Of a DNA stretch of 64,000 bases, positions 11,190 through 20,744 are shown in pieces. This stretch comes from Gammaproteobacteria bacterium (GTDB taxonomy: Bacteria; Pseudomonadota; Gammaproteobacteria; UBA4575). The stretch lies in the NCBI GenBank assembly GCA_022824965.1, contig JAJDYY010000006.1, positions 124,001-188,000 of the forward strand. Reading direction: 5' to 3'. How positions within the stretch are numbered: the first letter of the stretch is position 1; each line of letters begins with the position of its first letter. Made by a program: the position numbers and the translations under genes. The notes under the pieces were generated by a model. That model was given only the letters and a program-made list of their open reading frames with translations, was not told where the DNA came from and did no database searches.

Positions 11190-11965
11190 CTAAGCGTTCC
11201 ACAACATCTTTAATCACCTACGAGCAGCCCCTGAACGAGAGGATACGTACCTTTTTGCGTTATGAGCAACTGGCTGACCAGTTTGCATTCTTTGTCCAGC
11301 GGCAAAAACCTTACGACAGCCATGGAGCGTTGCTTACGCTGATCGAGATGTACAACCTGGTATCACGCAGCGACATAAAACAGGATCTGCTGAAACACAT
11401 CAAGCGGCAGATCGATGCGCTGGAACTGCTTGCTCCCCAGCCCAAGGTCAACACCGTCAAGCTGAACCGCATTCTAGCCGGACACAAAGCATTTTACGAC
11501 GAACTGCATGTGGTCCGTGGCCAGATCAACGACCACCTGAAAAACAACGATTTCTTCAGCAGTATTCGTCAGAGGAGTTCCATCCCCGGCGGCATCTGCA
11601 ACTTTGACGTTCCGGAATACCGCCACTGGCTGGAACAATCATTTATGCAGCGCAAGCAGATGCTGATGGACTGGTTCGAACCGTTCCAGGTGGTCGAGAA
11701 GGGCATCTCGCAGTCCCTGAAACTCATTCGGCAAAGCGTACCGTTTCGCCAGCGACTGGCAACAAAGGGCTTCTACTACCAGAGCCTTGATCTGGGCGCG
11801 TCGTACCAGATGATTCGCATCCGAGTGGACAGGGATCATTTTCCGGAGTGCAGTGCTGGGAAGCAGCGCTTCTCCATACGTTTTTTGAGCCAGACCAGCC
11901 TGGAAAAGACTCCCAAGCAGACCGACAACGACATCGAGTTCAAACTGGCCTGCTGCAACTTCTAG
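11186..11965 (+). CDS. zapD: Cell division protein ZapD
   Basis: Cytoplasmic protein that crosslinks FtsZ protofilaments and stabilises the Z ring. 259 residues; the N-terminus TSLITYEQPLNERIRTFLRYEQL and the segment RQRSSIPGGICNFDVPEYRHWL are typical of the ZapD/YacF family. The start is GTG at 11186, overlapping the coaE stop. It ends seven bases from the convergent Nudix fusion gene. Its target FtsZ is encoded about 8 kb away in this window. Confidence 0.95.
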   Translation: MTKRSTTSLITYEQPLNERIRTFLRYEQLADQFAFFVQRQKPYDSHGALLTLIEMYNLVSRSDIKQDLLKHIKRQIDALELLAPQPKVNTVKLNRILAGHKAFYDELHVVRGQINDHLKNNDFFSSIRQRSSIPGGICNFDVPEYRHWLEQSFMQRKQMLMDWFEPFQVVEKGISQSLKLIRQSVPFRQRLATKGFYYQSLDLGASYQMIRIRVDRDHFPECSAGKQRFSIRFLSQTSLEKTPKQTDNDIEFKLACCNF

Positions 11966-11972
11966 CTGGGTT

Positions 11973-12932
11973 TCAGCGGTCCTGCTGCCATACGGCACGG
12001 ATGGCAGCCACGCCCTGGCCGCCATGAGCAATGGCGACTTCGATGTCTGCCACACCCAGGCCCCCGATTGCGTACACCGGAATGGCACTTTCTCGTGCCA
12101 GGGCGGCAAACTGTTTCCAGCCCAGCACATCGCTGGGAGCACTGGAGACTTTCTCACACACCGGGCCCAGGAAAATGTAATCCAGGCCCGTTTGCGAAGC
12201 ACGAAGCACTTCATCAAGAGTGTGGCAGGAGGCACTGACCAGGTACTTCTTGCCAAGCGGCCTTGTGTTCACGGCACACAGCCTGCGGCTGGTCAAATGC
12301 AGGCCGTGTGCATCGACCTGTTCAAGTAAAGAGGCTTCGGCATTCAACACCAGATGCACCCGGTGGAGGTGGCATTCCTGCAGGCAGTCCTCGGCCAGTT
12401 GCAAATAGTCCTGGCGGCCCAGGTCGTGGGAACGAAAATGGACCAGGCTGACCTCGGCTTGCCTAACGGTATTCCCGAAGTGGCGCAGGAAATCCCGCAC
12501 CTGTCCAGCAGCCGGGGTGACACAGACCAGCCCCGGCAACTGCAGGGCCCGCACGATACCGTGATTGGCCTTCGGAAAGTGCAGGCTGTCCAGGGCCCGG
12601 GGGCTTCTCCAGCCGAACTCCTGCCCTTCGACACCACGCACCCTGCCCGAATAGTCAGTCACCAGGAAAACATCCAGGAAAACCTCCCGGTCCGCATAGG
12701 AGTACGGGACCTGAATCAGTGGACGACAGCGGCACATGTCGATGTCGAGCTCCTCTTTGAGCTCACGCTGCAGTGCAGACTCAGGCGACTCGCCGGCCTC
12801 CAGCTTGCCACCCGGAAACTCGGCCAGACCACCCAGATGGCGATCCGCGGGCCGCTTCATCACCAGAATTTCGTCCATGGAGTTCCTCACGATGCCGACC
12901 ACCACATGCTGGCGGGGCGCACCCGAACTCAC
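11973..12932 (-). CDS. Nudix hydrolase fused to thiamine-phosphate-synthase-like domain (MutT-TenI type)
   Basis: Two-domain protein of about 319 residues. The N-terminal half has a full Nudix box, GKLEAGE-(7)-RELKEELDI, as in MutT enzymes that remove oxidised nucleoside triphosphates such as 8-oxo-dGTP. The C-terminal half is a TIM-barrel of the thiamine monophosphate synthase/TenI family (HLTSRRLC, LVSASCHTLDEVLRA, YIFLGPV, VYAIGGL). This fusion is a known gammaproteobacterial architecture next to argJ and secA; the role of the second domain is uncertain. No ATG precedes the Nudix core; the best start is GTG at 12932, 11 bases after the argJ stop, with no clear ribosome-binding site. Confidence 0.88.
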   Translation of the reverse strand: MSSGAPRQHVVVGIVRNSMDEILVMKRPADRHLGGLAEFPGGKLEAGESPESALQRELKEELDIDMCRCRPLIQVPYSYADREVFLDVFLVTDYSGRVRGVEGQEFGWRSPRALDSLHFPKANHGIVRALQLPGLVCVTPAAGQVRDFLRHFGNTVRQAEVSLVHFRSHDLGRQDYLQLAEDCLQECHLHRVHLVLNAEASLLEQVDAHGLHLTSRRLCAVNTRPLGKKYLVSASCHTLDEVLRASQTGLDYIFLGPVCEKVSSAPSDVLGWKQFAALARESAIPVYAIGGLGVADIEVAIAHGGQGVAAIRAVWQQDR

Positions 12933-12943
12933 AGGAGAAATGC

Positions 12944-14161
12944 TCAGCTGCGGTACTCCGAATTGATCCTTACATAGTCGTGCGAGAGGTCCGTGGTCCA
13001 GATCCGGGCACCGGCATCCCCCGTGCCCAGCTGCAACTTCAGTTCGAGCTCCACGCCGCACATCGCCTGCACGCCGGCCGCTTCCGTGTACCCCGGGGCC
13101 GGCTGTCCGTTCTCGATAATGGCCAGGCCGTTGATGGACAGGGACAGGCGGCCCATGTCCAGGGCAGCTCCCGGGGCACGTCCTGCGGCGGCCACGATGC
13201 GTCCCCAGTTCGGATCGCTGGCAAAGACCGCCGTCTTGACCAGCGGCGAGTGTGCAATGGTGAAGGCGATGTCGCGCGCCGTCTTCTCGCTGGGTGCCTG
13301 CTCGATGTGGATGCAAATGTATTTTGTCGCCCCTTCACCGTCGCGCACCATGGCCTGGGCCAGGGACAGGAACAGGGAATTCAGGGCCTCGGTGAATCGC
13401 GCCACGGCCGGCTTGGACAGTCCACCGTAACGGGCACCGGAACGTCCTGTGGCCATCAACACGCAGGCATCGTTGGTGGAGGTATCCCCATCGACCGTGA
13501 TGCAGTGAAATGATTGCCGTGCGCCTGCCTGGACGAGCTGCACAGCCTGTGCCGGATCGATTTGCAGGTCCGTGGCAACGAATGCCAGCATGGTCGCCAT
13601 GTCCGGGCGGATCATCCCCGCACCCTTGGCGATGCCCGTCATCGTCACGGCCTTGCCGTCCAGCTGCAACTGCCTGGACGCCCCCTTGCATACCGTGTCC
13701 GTGGTCATGATGGCCTGCGCTGCGGGCAGCCAGGCATCTTCTTTGAGTTCGCGGACCAGCCGGGGGCTGTGCACGTTGATCTTGCCGACATCCAGCCGTT
13801 CGCCGATGACCCCGGTCGAGAACGGCAGGACCTCCGTCTCCAGACAGTCGCTCTCGCTCGCCAGGGCCGCACAGCAGGCGCGGGCATCCTCCAGGCCCAG
13901 CTTGCCGAGGCCGGCATTGGCATTGCCGGCGTTGATGAGCAGGTAGCGGGGCTGGGCCGCGGCCAGATGGCTGCGGGCAACAGCCACAGGCGCCGCACAA
14001 AACCGGTTGGTCGTGAACAAGGCTGCGGTATGGGCCTGTTCACAGATCTCCACCAGCACCAGGTCATCGCGACCCTTATAGCGCTGGCCGGTCGCCGCCG
14101 TTGCCAGGCGAATGCCCTTTACGGGCGAAAGTCGCTCGGGAGGATTCAGGGAAATTGCCAT
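12944..14161 (-). CDS. argJ: Bifunctional glutamate N-acetyltransferase / amino-acid acetyltransferase ArgJ
   Basis: Transfers acetyl from N-acetylornithine to glutamate, and possibly from acetyl-CoA, in the cyclic arginine pathway. 405 residues from ATG 14161 (MAISLNPPERLSPVKGIRLA). The self-cleavage site that makes alpha and beta chains is visible in KGAGMIRPDMATMLAF, with Thr after the Ala as the new N-terminal nucleophile. GDTSTND and DPNWGRI are further family signatures. Lies between secA and the Nudix fusion on the same strand. Confidence 0.97.
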   Translation of the reverse strand: MAISLNPPERLSPVKGIRLATAATGQRYKGRDDLVLVEICEQAHTAALFTTNRFCAAPVAVARSHLAAAQPRYLLINAGNANAGLGKLGLEDARACCAALASESDCLETEVLPFSTGVIGERLDVGKINVHSPRLVRELKEDAWLPAAQAIMTTDTVCKGASRQLQLDGKAVTMTGIAKGAGMIRPDMATMLAFVATDLQIDPAQAVQLVQAGARQSFHCITVDGDTSTNDACVLMATGRSGARYGGLSKPAVARFTEALNSLFLSLAQAMVRDGEGATKYICIHIEQAPSEKTARDIAFTIAHSPLVKTAVFASDPNWGRIVAAAGRAPGAALDMGRLSLSINGLAIIENGQPAPGYTEAAGVQAMCGVELELKLQLGTGDAGARIWTTDLSHDYVRINSEYRS

Positions 14162-14186
14162 GCCAGTTCGGATTGAAGCCGGGTTC

Positions 14187-16907
14187 TCAGGCGAGCTTCC
14201 CGCAACAGTGTTTGTACTTCTTGCCGGAGCCGCAGGGACAGGGGTCGTTGCGGCCGACCTTTTTCCTGCCGCGCTTGAAAGGCTTCGGTTTGGGCGCATG
14301 CACCGGAGGGGCCGCCTGCGGCTGGGACGTACCGGGCTGCAGTACATTGTCGGCCTGCACATGCTGGTACTCGATGTCCTCCGGAATCTGCTGCGCCTCC
14401 TCCAGCACCCGGATTTCCTCCAGGGTGGGCAGTTCAGTGCGGGCGATCAGGGAGACGGTCTCGTGCTTGATCTGCTCCAGCAACTGCTGGAACATGTTGA
14501 ATGCCTCCCGCTTGTACTCCTGTTTCGGATTTTTCTGTGCATAGCTTCGCAGCCCGATGCCCTGGCGCAAGTAGTCCATGGCAGCCAGGTGTTCCTTCCA
14601 GCGATTGTCCAGCACCTTCAGCATGATGTCCTTTTCGAGCCGGCGCATCAGTTCCGCACCGACCCGGTTTTCCTTTTCGCCGAACAGGTCCGAGACCTGC
14701 TGGTGAATCCTCTTGCGGATCTCTTCACGGTCCACGGATTCGTCGTCCAGCCATTCCTGCACCTTCAGGCTCAGGCCGAACGTGCCCTCGAGCGCCTGGT
14801 TCAGGCCCTCGATCTCCCATTGCTCCTCCACGCTTCCATCCGGCAGGTACTCGCCGACCGTGTTGTCAGTGACGTCCTCGCGTATGGCCGTCAGGTTCTC
14901 GGAAATATCCTCGGTCTGCATCAGTTCGCGGCGCTGCTCGTACACCACCTTGCGCTGGTCGTTGGCTACGTCATCGTACTCCAGCAAATGCTTGCGAATG
15001 TCGAAGTTGTGGGCCTCGACCTTGCGTTGCGCATTCTCGATGGCCTTGGACACCCAGGGGTGTTCAATCGATTCGCCCGGCTGCATGCCGAGCTTCTGCA
15101 TCATCCCGCGCACCTTGTCCGAAGCAAAAATCCTCATCAGGTTGTCTTCCATCGACAGATAGAAGCGGGAGGATCCCACGTCTCCCTGGCGACCGGAACG
15201 GCCCCGCAGCTGGTTGTCGATCCGCCTTGATTCATGCCGTTCGGTGCCGATGATATGCAGGCCGCCGGCCTGCAGGACCGCGTCATGCCGACCCTGCCAG
15301 TCCGCCCGTATCTGGCTGCGGTCGTGCTCCTCGGCATCCGGTGCCAGGCTCTGCAGTTCGGCTTCGAGATTGCCTCCGAGCACGATATCGGTGCCCCGGC
15401 CCGCCATGTTGGTAGCGATGGTCACGGTGCCGGGACGCCCGGCCTGGGTAATGATCAGGGATTCCCTCTCGTGCTGCTTGGCATTGAGCACCTGATGTTC
15501 GATGCCGGACTTTTTCAACACGGCGGCGATCTGCTCGGAGGATTCGATGGAAGTGGTGCCCACCAGTACCGGTTGCCCGCGCTCCGTGCATTCCTTGATG
15601 TCCGCGATGATGGCATCATACTTCTCCTGCATGGTCAGATATACGAGATCCCCCAGATCTTTGCGGATCATGGGCTTGTGGGTCGGGATCACGACCACCT
15701 CCAGGCCGTAAATGGACTCGAACTCGTACGCCTCCGTGTCCGCCGTTCCGGTCATGCCGGACAGCTTGCTGTAAAGGCGAAAATAGTTCTGAAAAGTGAT
15801 GGACGCCAGCGTCTGGTTCTCGTTCTGGATGACCACGCCTTCCTTAGCCTCGACCGCCTGATGCAGGCCGTCGGACCAGCGCCGGCCCGGCATCGTGCGG
15901 CCAGTGAACTCATCGACGATGGTGACCTGCCCGTCACGCACGATGTAATCAACGTTTTTCTGAAACAGCACGTTCGCGCGCAACGCAGCATTCACGTGAT
16001 GCAGCAAATTGATATTGGCGACGTCATACAGGGTCTCATTGCTGGCCAGCAGGCCCCGCCCCAAGAGCAGTTCCTCGATATGCTGGTGCCCCTCTTCGGT
16101 CAGGTGAATCTGCTTGCTCTTTTCATCGATACTGTAATCGCCCGGCCCGTCTTCCTCCTGCTGCGCGACCAGCTTGGGCACCAGCAAATCCACCGCCTTG
16201 TACAGGCTCAGATTCTCTCCGGTGGATCCCGAGATGATCAGGGGGGTACGCGCCTCGTCGATGAGAATCGAATCCACTTCGTCGACCACCGCAAAATTGA
16301 GTGCGCGCTGCACGCAGGCAGCCGCTGCAAATTCCATGTTGTCACGCAGGTAGTCAAAGCCGAATTCGTTGTTGGTGCCGTAGGTGATGTCCGCCGCGTA
16401 GGCCTGCTGGCGCTCCTGGTGCCCCATGCCGCTGACCAGCACGCCGACCTCGAGTCCCAGCAAGCGGTAGATCCCGCCCATCCACTCCGCATCGCGCCTG
16501 GCCAGGTAGTCATTGACCGTGACGACATGCGCGCCCGCACCACCGAGGGCATTGAGATACACCGGCAGGGTCGCTACCAGGGTCTTGCCCTCGCCGGTAC
16601 GCATCTCGGCAATGTTGCCATCATGCAGGACCATGCCGCCGACCAACTGGACATCGAAGTGACGCATTTCCAGAGCACGCCGGGCGGCCTCCCGAACGGC
16701 CGCAAAGGCTTCCGGCAGGATGGCTTCCAGGCTTGAGCCGTTTTCAACCTGCTGGCGAAATTCCGCAGTTTTCTGTCGCAGAGCTTGATCATCGAGGCCC
16801 TGGTAAGACGCCTCCAGCGCATTGATTTTCTGGACGGTCTTGTCATACCGGCCCAGCATCCGCTGGTTGCGGCTGCCGAAGACTTTCTTGGTGAATTTTT
16901 CAAACAT
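14187..16907 (-). CDS. secA: Preprotein translocase ATPase SecA
   Basis: Motor ATPase that pushes unfolded proteins through SecYEG. 906 residues with the DEAD-type nucleotide site ([14 protein letters not shown]), the [20 protein letters not shown] motif, the second helicase half ([38 protein letters not shown]) and the C-terminal zinc motif [13 protein letters not shown] that binds SecB and phospholipid. The preceding gene is the M23 peptidase, 163 bases upstream; no secM-like arrest peptide gene is evident between them. Confidence 0.98.
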   Translation of the reverse strand: MFEKFTKKVFGSRNQRMLGRYDKTVQKINALEASYQGLDDQALRQKTAEFRQQVENGSSLEAILPEAFAAVREAARRALEMRHFDVQLVGGMVLHDGNIAEMRTGEGKTLVATLPVYLNALGGAGAHVVTVNDYLARRDAEWMGGIYRLLGLEVGVLVSGMGHQERQQAYAADITYGTNNEFGFDYLRDNMEFAAAACVQRALNFAVVDEVDSILIDEARTPLIISGSTGENLSLYKAVDLLVPKLVAQQEEDGPGDYSIDEKSKQIHLTEEGHQHIEELLLGRGLLASNETLYDVANINLLHHVNAALRANVLFQKNVDYIVRDGQVTIVDEFTGRTMPGRRWSDGLHQAVEAKEGVVIQNENQTLASITFQNYFRLYSKLSGMTGTADTEAYEFESIYGLEVVVIPTHKPMIRKDLGDLVYLTMQEKYDAIIADIKECTERGQPVLVGTTSIESSEQIAAVLKKSGIEHQVLNAKQHERESLIITQAGRPGTVTIATNMAGRGTDIVLGGNLEAELQSLAPDAEEHDRSQIRADWQGRHDAVLQAGGLHIIGTERHESRRIDNQLRGRSGRQGDVGSSRFYLSMEDNLMRIFASDKVRGMMQKLGMQPGESIEHPWVSKAIENAQRKVEAHNFDIRKHLLEYDDVANDQRKVVYEQRRELMQTEDISENLTAIREDVTDNTVGEYLPDGSVEEQWEIEGLNQALEGTFGLSLKVQEWLDDESVDREEIRKRIHQQVSDLFGEKENRVGAELMRRLEKDIMLKVLDNRWKEHLAAMDYLRQGIGLRSYAQKNPKQEYKREAFNMFQQLLEQIKHETVSLIARTELPTLEEIRVLEEAQQIPEDIEYQHVQADNVLQPGTSQPQAAPPVHAPKPKPFKRGRKKVGRNDPCPCGSGKKYKHCCGKLA

Positions 16908-17070
16908 GCGCGCTTATATCACTTGCCCGAAAGCCGGAAGCACATCCCGGGCCGCAGGCAAACTCCGCTAGTGCTCATGTGCAGGCGAGCGGACTCGTGC
17001 AGGAAACCGGTTTGTGAACATCACTGGACAACGCATGGATCAGGTGGATTCGAAGCTGTCTGCAGCCAAG

Positions 17071-17874
17071 CTACTTGACAAACTTCATCGGATCAATCTG
17101 GACGCCGTCCTTGAGCACCTCGAAGTGGACATGGGGGCCCGTCGAGCGACCTGTATTGCCCAGCTTGGCGATCACGTGTCCGCGCTTGACTATCTCACCT
17201 ACCTTCACGAGCAAGACCTTGTTGTGTGCGTAGCGTGACATGTATCCATTGCCGTGGTCGATTTCCACCAGGTTGCCATAGTCACCGTTCCTGTGCGCGC
17301 GCGTCACGAGTCCACCGGCAACGGCCATCACGTTGCTACCGGACTGGCCAGCAAAATCCACACCCTGGTGTTTTTCGGGGCGGCCTGTGAACGGGTCGCG
17401 CCGCTTGCCGAAAAGGGAGGACACCCAGCTGTACTTGACCGGTCGACCCCGGGGTACGGTTTCCTGCCTGACCTTCTCATTGATCAAGGCATCCCGGATC
17501 ACCTGCAACTGGCGCTCACGCGCCTCCAGACTGTTCTTGATCTTTTCGAACTCGGATGCAATCTGCAGGTTTTTGCCGGCGGGGGTCTCCGTCGCCCCAG
17601 ACGGACCCCCGGTCCCGGACTCTGGTGTAAAGCTGAATTCTTCGGGCTCGAGTCCTGCCATCTCAATCAGCACGCTGCCCAGGACGTCGATGCGCTGCAC
17701 TCTCGCCTGCAACATCCCAGCCTGAGCAGTCAATGCGCTGACCTCGATCCGGGCTTCCTCGCGGGCTTGCTGTAAGCGCTGTTCATGCTCTGCAATATCC
17801 TCCTTCCACTGGCTCAAGATCATCTCATTGCCGAAAAAAATGCCCAGCAAATACCCGCTGCCGATCAATACCAC
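17071..17874 (-). CDS. Membrane-anchored M23-family peptidase (LytM domain)
   Basis: Periplasmic zinc endopeptidase-like protein acting on peptidoglycan crosslinks, or an activator of amidases if degenerate. It has an N-terminal membrane segment, a coiled-coil region (residues about 20-130, charged and Gln/Glu rich) and a C-terminal peptidase_M23 domain with HQGVDFAGQSGSNVMAVAGG, where His and Asp are metal ligands, and GPHVHFEVLKDG, which supplies HxH. The catalytic set looks complete. The start given is GTG at 17874, but this cuts the membrane helix; the frame is open to about 17979 and reads a plausible basic N-terminus and full helix without ATG/GTG/TTG (ATT at 17970 is possible). Position before secA is common. 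Confidence 0.9.
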   Translation of the reverse strand: MVLIGSGYLLGIFFGNEMILSQWKEDIAEHEQRLQQAREEARIEVSALTAQAGMLQARVQRIDVLGSVLIEMAGLEPEEFSFTPESGTGGPSGATETPAGKNLQIASEFEKIKNSLEARERQLQVIRDALINEKVRQETVPRGRPVKYSWVSSLFGKRRDPFTGRPEKHQGVDFAGQSGSNVMAVAGGLVTRAHRNGDYGNLVEIDHGNGYMSRYAHNKVLLVKVGEIVKRGHVIAKLGNTGRSTGPHVHFEVLKDGVQIDPMKFVK

Positions 17875-18029
17875 CAGCGCCAGCGCAGCAGCGGCAATTA
17901 ATCCGGCCCGATACCATCCGTACGGCTCGATATACAGAAGACGTAGGCGTGAATAGGGAAAAATGCTAATGTTTGCTACTGCTTGTTGTTAATCTGGATT
18001 ATTGAATATTCCTACCTGCACTCGCCCGG

Positions 18030-18455
18030 ATGCAGAAACTCTCGTCATACATCAGCACAGGTCTGCAGGCCAAAACCAGACTGCTGCACCGGCTCACCCT
18101 GAGCCTGAGGATGCAGTTGCCGGCGACACTGGCCAGTCACTGCTGGGTCGCCAGCACCGAAAACCGGACCCTGACGATCATCACGGATGATCCCGGCCAT
18201 GCCAGCCTGCTTCGGTACCAGCAGTATGAAATCCTGAAACAGCTCAATCAGGAACTGGACCTTGCAGCAAGAGAATACCTAAATCGGATAAAGATTAAAA
18301 TCCGAAAGACCGCCAGTGAACCGAAACAACCGACACCGACAACCCCCCTGTCGGAGCCCAGTGCCCGCCATATCGACGCGTGTGCCGAACACGTGCGGGA
18401 CCATGCTCTGAAGGAAGCGCTGCACCGTCTAGCACGACAAGGCAGGAAAGACTGA
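18030..18455 (+). CDS. DciA-like protein (DUF721)
   Basis: Small protein of 141 residues of the DUF721 family, whose members (DciA) load the replicative helicase DnaB where DnaC/DnaI is absent. The N-terminal half resembles the conserved domain (LLHRLTLSLRMQLPATLASHCWVASTENRTLTIITDDPGHASLLRYQQYEIL); the C-terminal tail is charged and Pro/Thr rich, probably disordered. The gene sits between lpxC (convergent) and the secA-linked peptidase (divergent), the usual place for it in gammaproteobacteria. The assignment rests on these features and context; sequence conservation in this family is low. Confidence 0.75.
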   Translation: MQKLSSYISTGLQAKTRLLHRLTLSLRMQLPATLASHCWVASTENRTLTIITDDPGHASLLRYQQYEILKQLNQELDLAAREYLNRIKIKIRKTASEPKQPTPTTPLSEPSARHIDACAEHVRDHALKEALHRLARQGRKD

Positions 18456-18456
18456 A

Positions 18457-18476
18457 GGCCTGCGGCCAGACAGGCC
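18457..18476. terminator. Possible bidirectional hairpin between dciA-like gene and lpxC
   Basis: GGCCTG (18457-18462) pairs with CAGGCC (18471-18476) around an eight-base loop, in the 25-base gap between two convergent stops. There is no T-run on either side, so termination is only a suggestion. Confidence 0.3.
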
Positions 18477-18480
18477 GTAG

Positions 18481-19398
18481 CTAGGTGTTGGCGCTGATCG
18501 GCGAACTATAGAAGATGGGTACTTTCTCCTCACCGTCCTCGAAGGTGACTTCTTCCCAGGCATCCGTGTCTTCAAGCAGTTTTCTCAGCAGCTTGTTGTT
18601 CAGGGAATGGCCGGACTTGTAACCGCTGAACGCACCAATCAGGCTGTGGCCCAGCAGGTACAGATCACCGATGGCGTCCAGAATCTTGTGTTTGACAAAC
18701 TCGTCCTCGTAGCGCAGGCCGTCCTCGTTCAGGATACGGTGTTCATCCACGGCAATCGAGTTGTCCAGACTTCCTCCCAGTGCAAGATTGCGCGAACGCA
18801 GGGCCTCGAAATCTCGCATGAAGCCGAAGGTGCGTGAGCGTGATATTTCCTTGACAAAGGAAGTCGTGGAAAAATCCAGCTCGGCCTTTTGCGGACCCGC
18901 CTTGAAGACCGGATGATCGAAATCAATCATGAAGCCGACCTTGAATCCATCGAATGGATCAAACCTTGCCCACTTGTCGCCCTCCTTGACCTTCACGGAC
19001 TTGATAATCCGGATGAACTTCTTGGCGGCATTCTGCTCGACAATGCCCGAGGACTGCACCAGGAAGACGAAGGGACCGGCGCTGCCATCCATGATGGGCA
19101 CTTCCGGCGCACTGACATCCACATACGCATTGTCGATGCCCAGACCGGCCATGGCCGAGAGCAGGTGTTCGACCGTGGAAATGCGCACGCCGTCAGAAAC
19201 CAGCGTCGTGGACAGGCTGGTATCACCCACATTCTCGGGATTGGCCTTGATCTCCAGGGGCGGATCAAGGTCAACACGCCGGAAAATGACCCCGGAATCC
19301 ACGGGAGCCGGGTGCAGGGTCAGGTAGATTTTTTTGCCGGTGTGTAAGCCTACACCTGTCGCACGTATGATGTTTTTTAGTGTTCTTTGTTGTATCAC
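18481..19398 (-). CDS. lpxC: UDP-3-O-acyl-N-acetylglucosamine deacetylase LpxC
   Basis: Zinc amidase catalysing the committed step of lipid A synthesis. 305 residues starting [21 protein letters not shown]; metal ligands and catalytic residues are in place: [10 protein letters not shown] (His), [15 protein letters not shown] (His and Asp) and [12 protein letters not shown] (catalytic His). Placed after ftsZ as usual, separated by 154 bases that may carry its own promoter. Proteolytic control by FtsH is typical for the family. Confidence 0.98.
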   Translation of the reverse strand: MIQQRTLKNIIRATGVGLHTGKKIYLTLHPAPVDSGVIFRRVDLDPPLEIKANPENVGDTSLSTTLVSDGVRISTVEHLLSAMAGLGIDNAYVDVSAPEVPIMDGSAGPFVFLVQSSGIVEQNAAKKFIRIIKSVKVKEGDKWARFDPFDGFKVGFMIDFDHPVFKAGPQKAELDFSTTSFVKEISRSRTFGFMRDFEALRSRNLALGGSLDNSIAVDEHRILNEDGLRYEDEFVKHKILDAIGDLYLLGHSLIGAFSGYKSGHSLNNKLLRKLLEDTDAWEEVTFEDGEEKVPIFYSSPISANT

Positions 19399-19481
19399 AG
19401 AGTGTACATCCTATAGACCGCTGCCAGCGACTGATTCCTTCAGCATCCCCGAGCCGCAAACCGAACAACAGGTAATATCTT

Positions 19482-19493
19482 TGTAATATTACA
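19482..19493. promoter_or_regulatory. 12-base perfect palindrome between ftsZ and lpxC
   Basis: TGTAATATTACA is self-complementary and lies in an AT-rich patch of the ftsZ-lpxC spacer, about 85 bases upstream of the lpxC start. It could be an operator for lpxC expression; no regulator is apparent and the promoter boxes around it are weak. Confidence 0.3.
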
Positions 19494-19552
19494 CAATTAT
19501 CCGGGAACTTCGCCAGAGATTTTAACCCCTGGCCCTGCCGCACGTGCGCCGG

Positions 19553-20704
19553 TCAGTCGGCTTGTGTGCGCAAAAATGTAGGAATATCCAGATAGTCCAG
19601 ATCATATCCCTGTTTTTTCCCGGCGGCCTCGACTCCAGGCTTGGCATGCGACGTGATGCTGTGCACCCCTTCATCCATGACCTTGGGCGGCTTCTTGGCT
19701 GACGTCTCCACCAGTGTCATCTTGGGTTTGGCCGGCGCCGGCGTGGTTTTTGATCCGATACCGGTCGCCACCAGGGTCACACGCAGGCTGTCCTGTATGG
19801 ATTCGTCGATCACCGTGCCGACGACCACCGTGGCATCATCCGATGCCAGACCCTTGATATGGCTGCCAATTTCGTCGAATTCGCCGATGGAAAGGCCTGC
19901 GCTGGCTGTCACGTTCACCAGAATGCCCTTGGCACCTGCGATATTGACATCCTCGAGCAGCGGACTGGAAATGGCAGCTTCGGCCGCCTCGCGGGCCCGC
20001 TCGGCACCTGCTGAAGTGCCCGACCCCATCATGGCCATGCCCATCTCCGACATCACGGTACGCACATCGGCGAAGTCCACGTTGATCAGTCCCGGACAGG
20101 TGATCAGTTCGGCAATGCCCTGAACGGCACCACGCAGGACGTCATTGGCGGATTTGAACGCATCCAGCAGGTTGGTTTCCCGACCGAGGACCGCCAGCAG
20201 CTTTTCATTGGGTATCGTGATGAGCGAGTCCACGTGCTTGACGAGTTCCTCGATGCCGGCATTGGCGATCTTCATGCGCTTGTCGCCCTCAAAGGGGAAC
20301 GGCTTGGTCACCACAGCGACCGTCAGGACACCCAGTTCCTCGGCGATTTCAGCCACCACAGGAGCGGCACCCGTACCGGTTCCCCCGCCCATGCCGGCCG
20401 TGATGAACAACATGTCCGCTCCCGAGATGGCCTCACGGATGTGGTCCCGGTCCTCAAGTGCGGCCTCGCGGCCCACGACCGGGTTGGCCCCGGCCCCCAG
20501 CCCATGGGTAATGTCGTTTCCCAATTGCAGCACCGTCTTCACATCGGTATTTTTCAGCGCCTGCGAATCGGTGTTTGCGCAAATGAAGTCCACGCCGTCA
20601 ATGCTGGATTTGGCCATGTGCATGACGGCGTTTCCGCCGCCACCACCCACACCGATCACCTTGATGACCGCATTCTCACCATATGTATCCACTAATTCAA
20701 ACAT
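19553..20704 (-). CDS. ftsZ: Cell division GTPase FtsZ
   Basis: Tubulin homologue that polymerises into the Z ring. 383 residues with the tubulin signature GMGGGTGTGAAPVVAEIA, the T3/T7 loop residues (NADFAD-type NVDFADVRTVMSEMG) and the conserved C-terminal tail DYLDIPTFLRTQAD that binds FtsA and ZipA. Lies 40 bases after ftsA with a purine-rich ribosome-binding site (CTAGAGGAGAAAGG). Last division gene of the dcw cluster. Confidence 0.99.
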   Translation of the reverse strand: MFELVDTYGENAVIKVIGVGGGGGNAVMHMAKSSIDGVDFICANTDSQALKNTDVKTVLQLGNDITHGLGAGANPVVGREAALEDRDHIREAISGADMLFITAGMGGGTGTGAAPVVAEIAEELGVLTVAVVTKPFPFEGDKRMKIANAGIEELVKHVDSLITIPNEKLLAVLGRETNLLDAFKSANDVLRGAVQGIAELITCPGLINVDFADVRTVMSEMGMAMMGSGTSAGAERAREAAEAAISSPLLEDVNIAGAKGILVNVTASAGLSIGEFDEIGSHIKGLASDDATVVVGTVIDESIQDSLRVTLVATGIGSKTTPAPAKPKMTLVETSAKKPPKVMDEGVHSITSHAKPGVEAAGKKQGYDLDYLDIPTFLRTQAD

Positions 20705-20744
20705 ACCCTTTCTCCTCTAGGTTTTCATGCTCAGCACATGAGTT

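Noticed and set aside
15234..16736. 500-residue open frame on the plus strand inside secA
   Set aside because: Antisense to an intact, clearly conserved secA; no recognisable domain; typical mirror frame of GC-rich coding DNA.
18002..18190. Plus-strand frame overlapping the start of the DciA-like gene
   Set aside because: Out of frame with the DUF721-like protein and without features.
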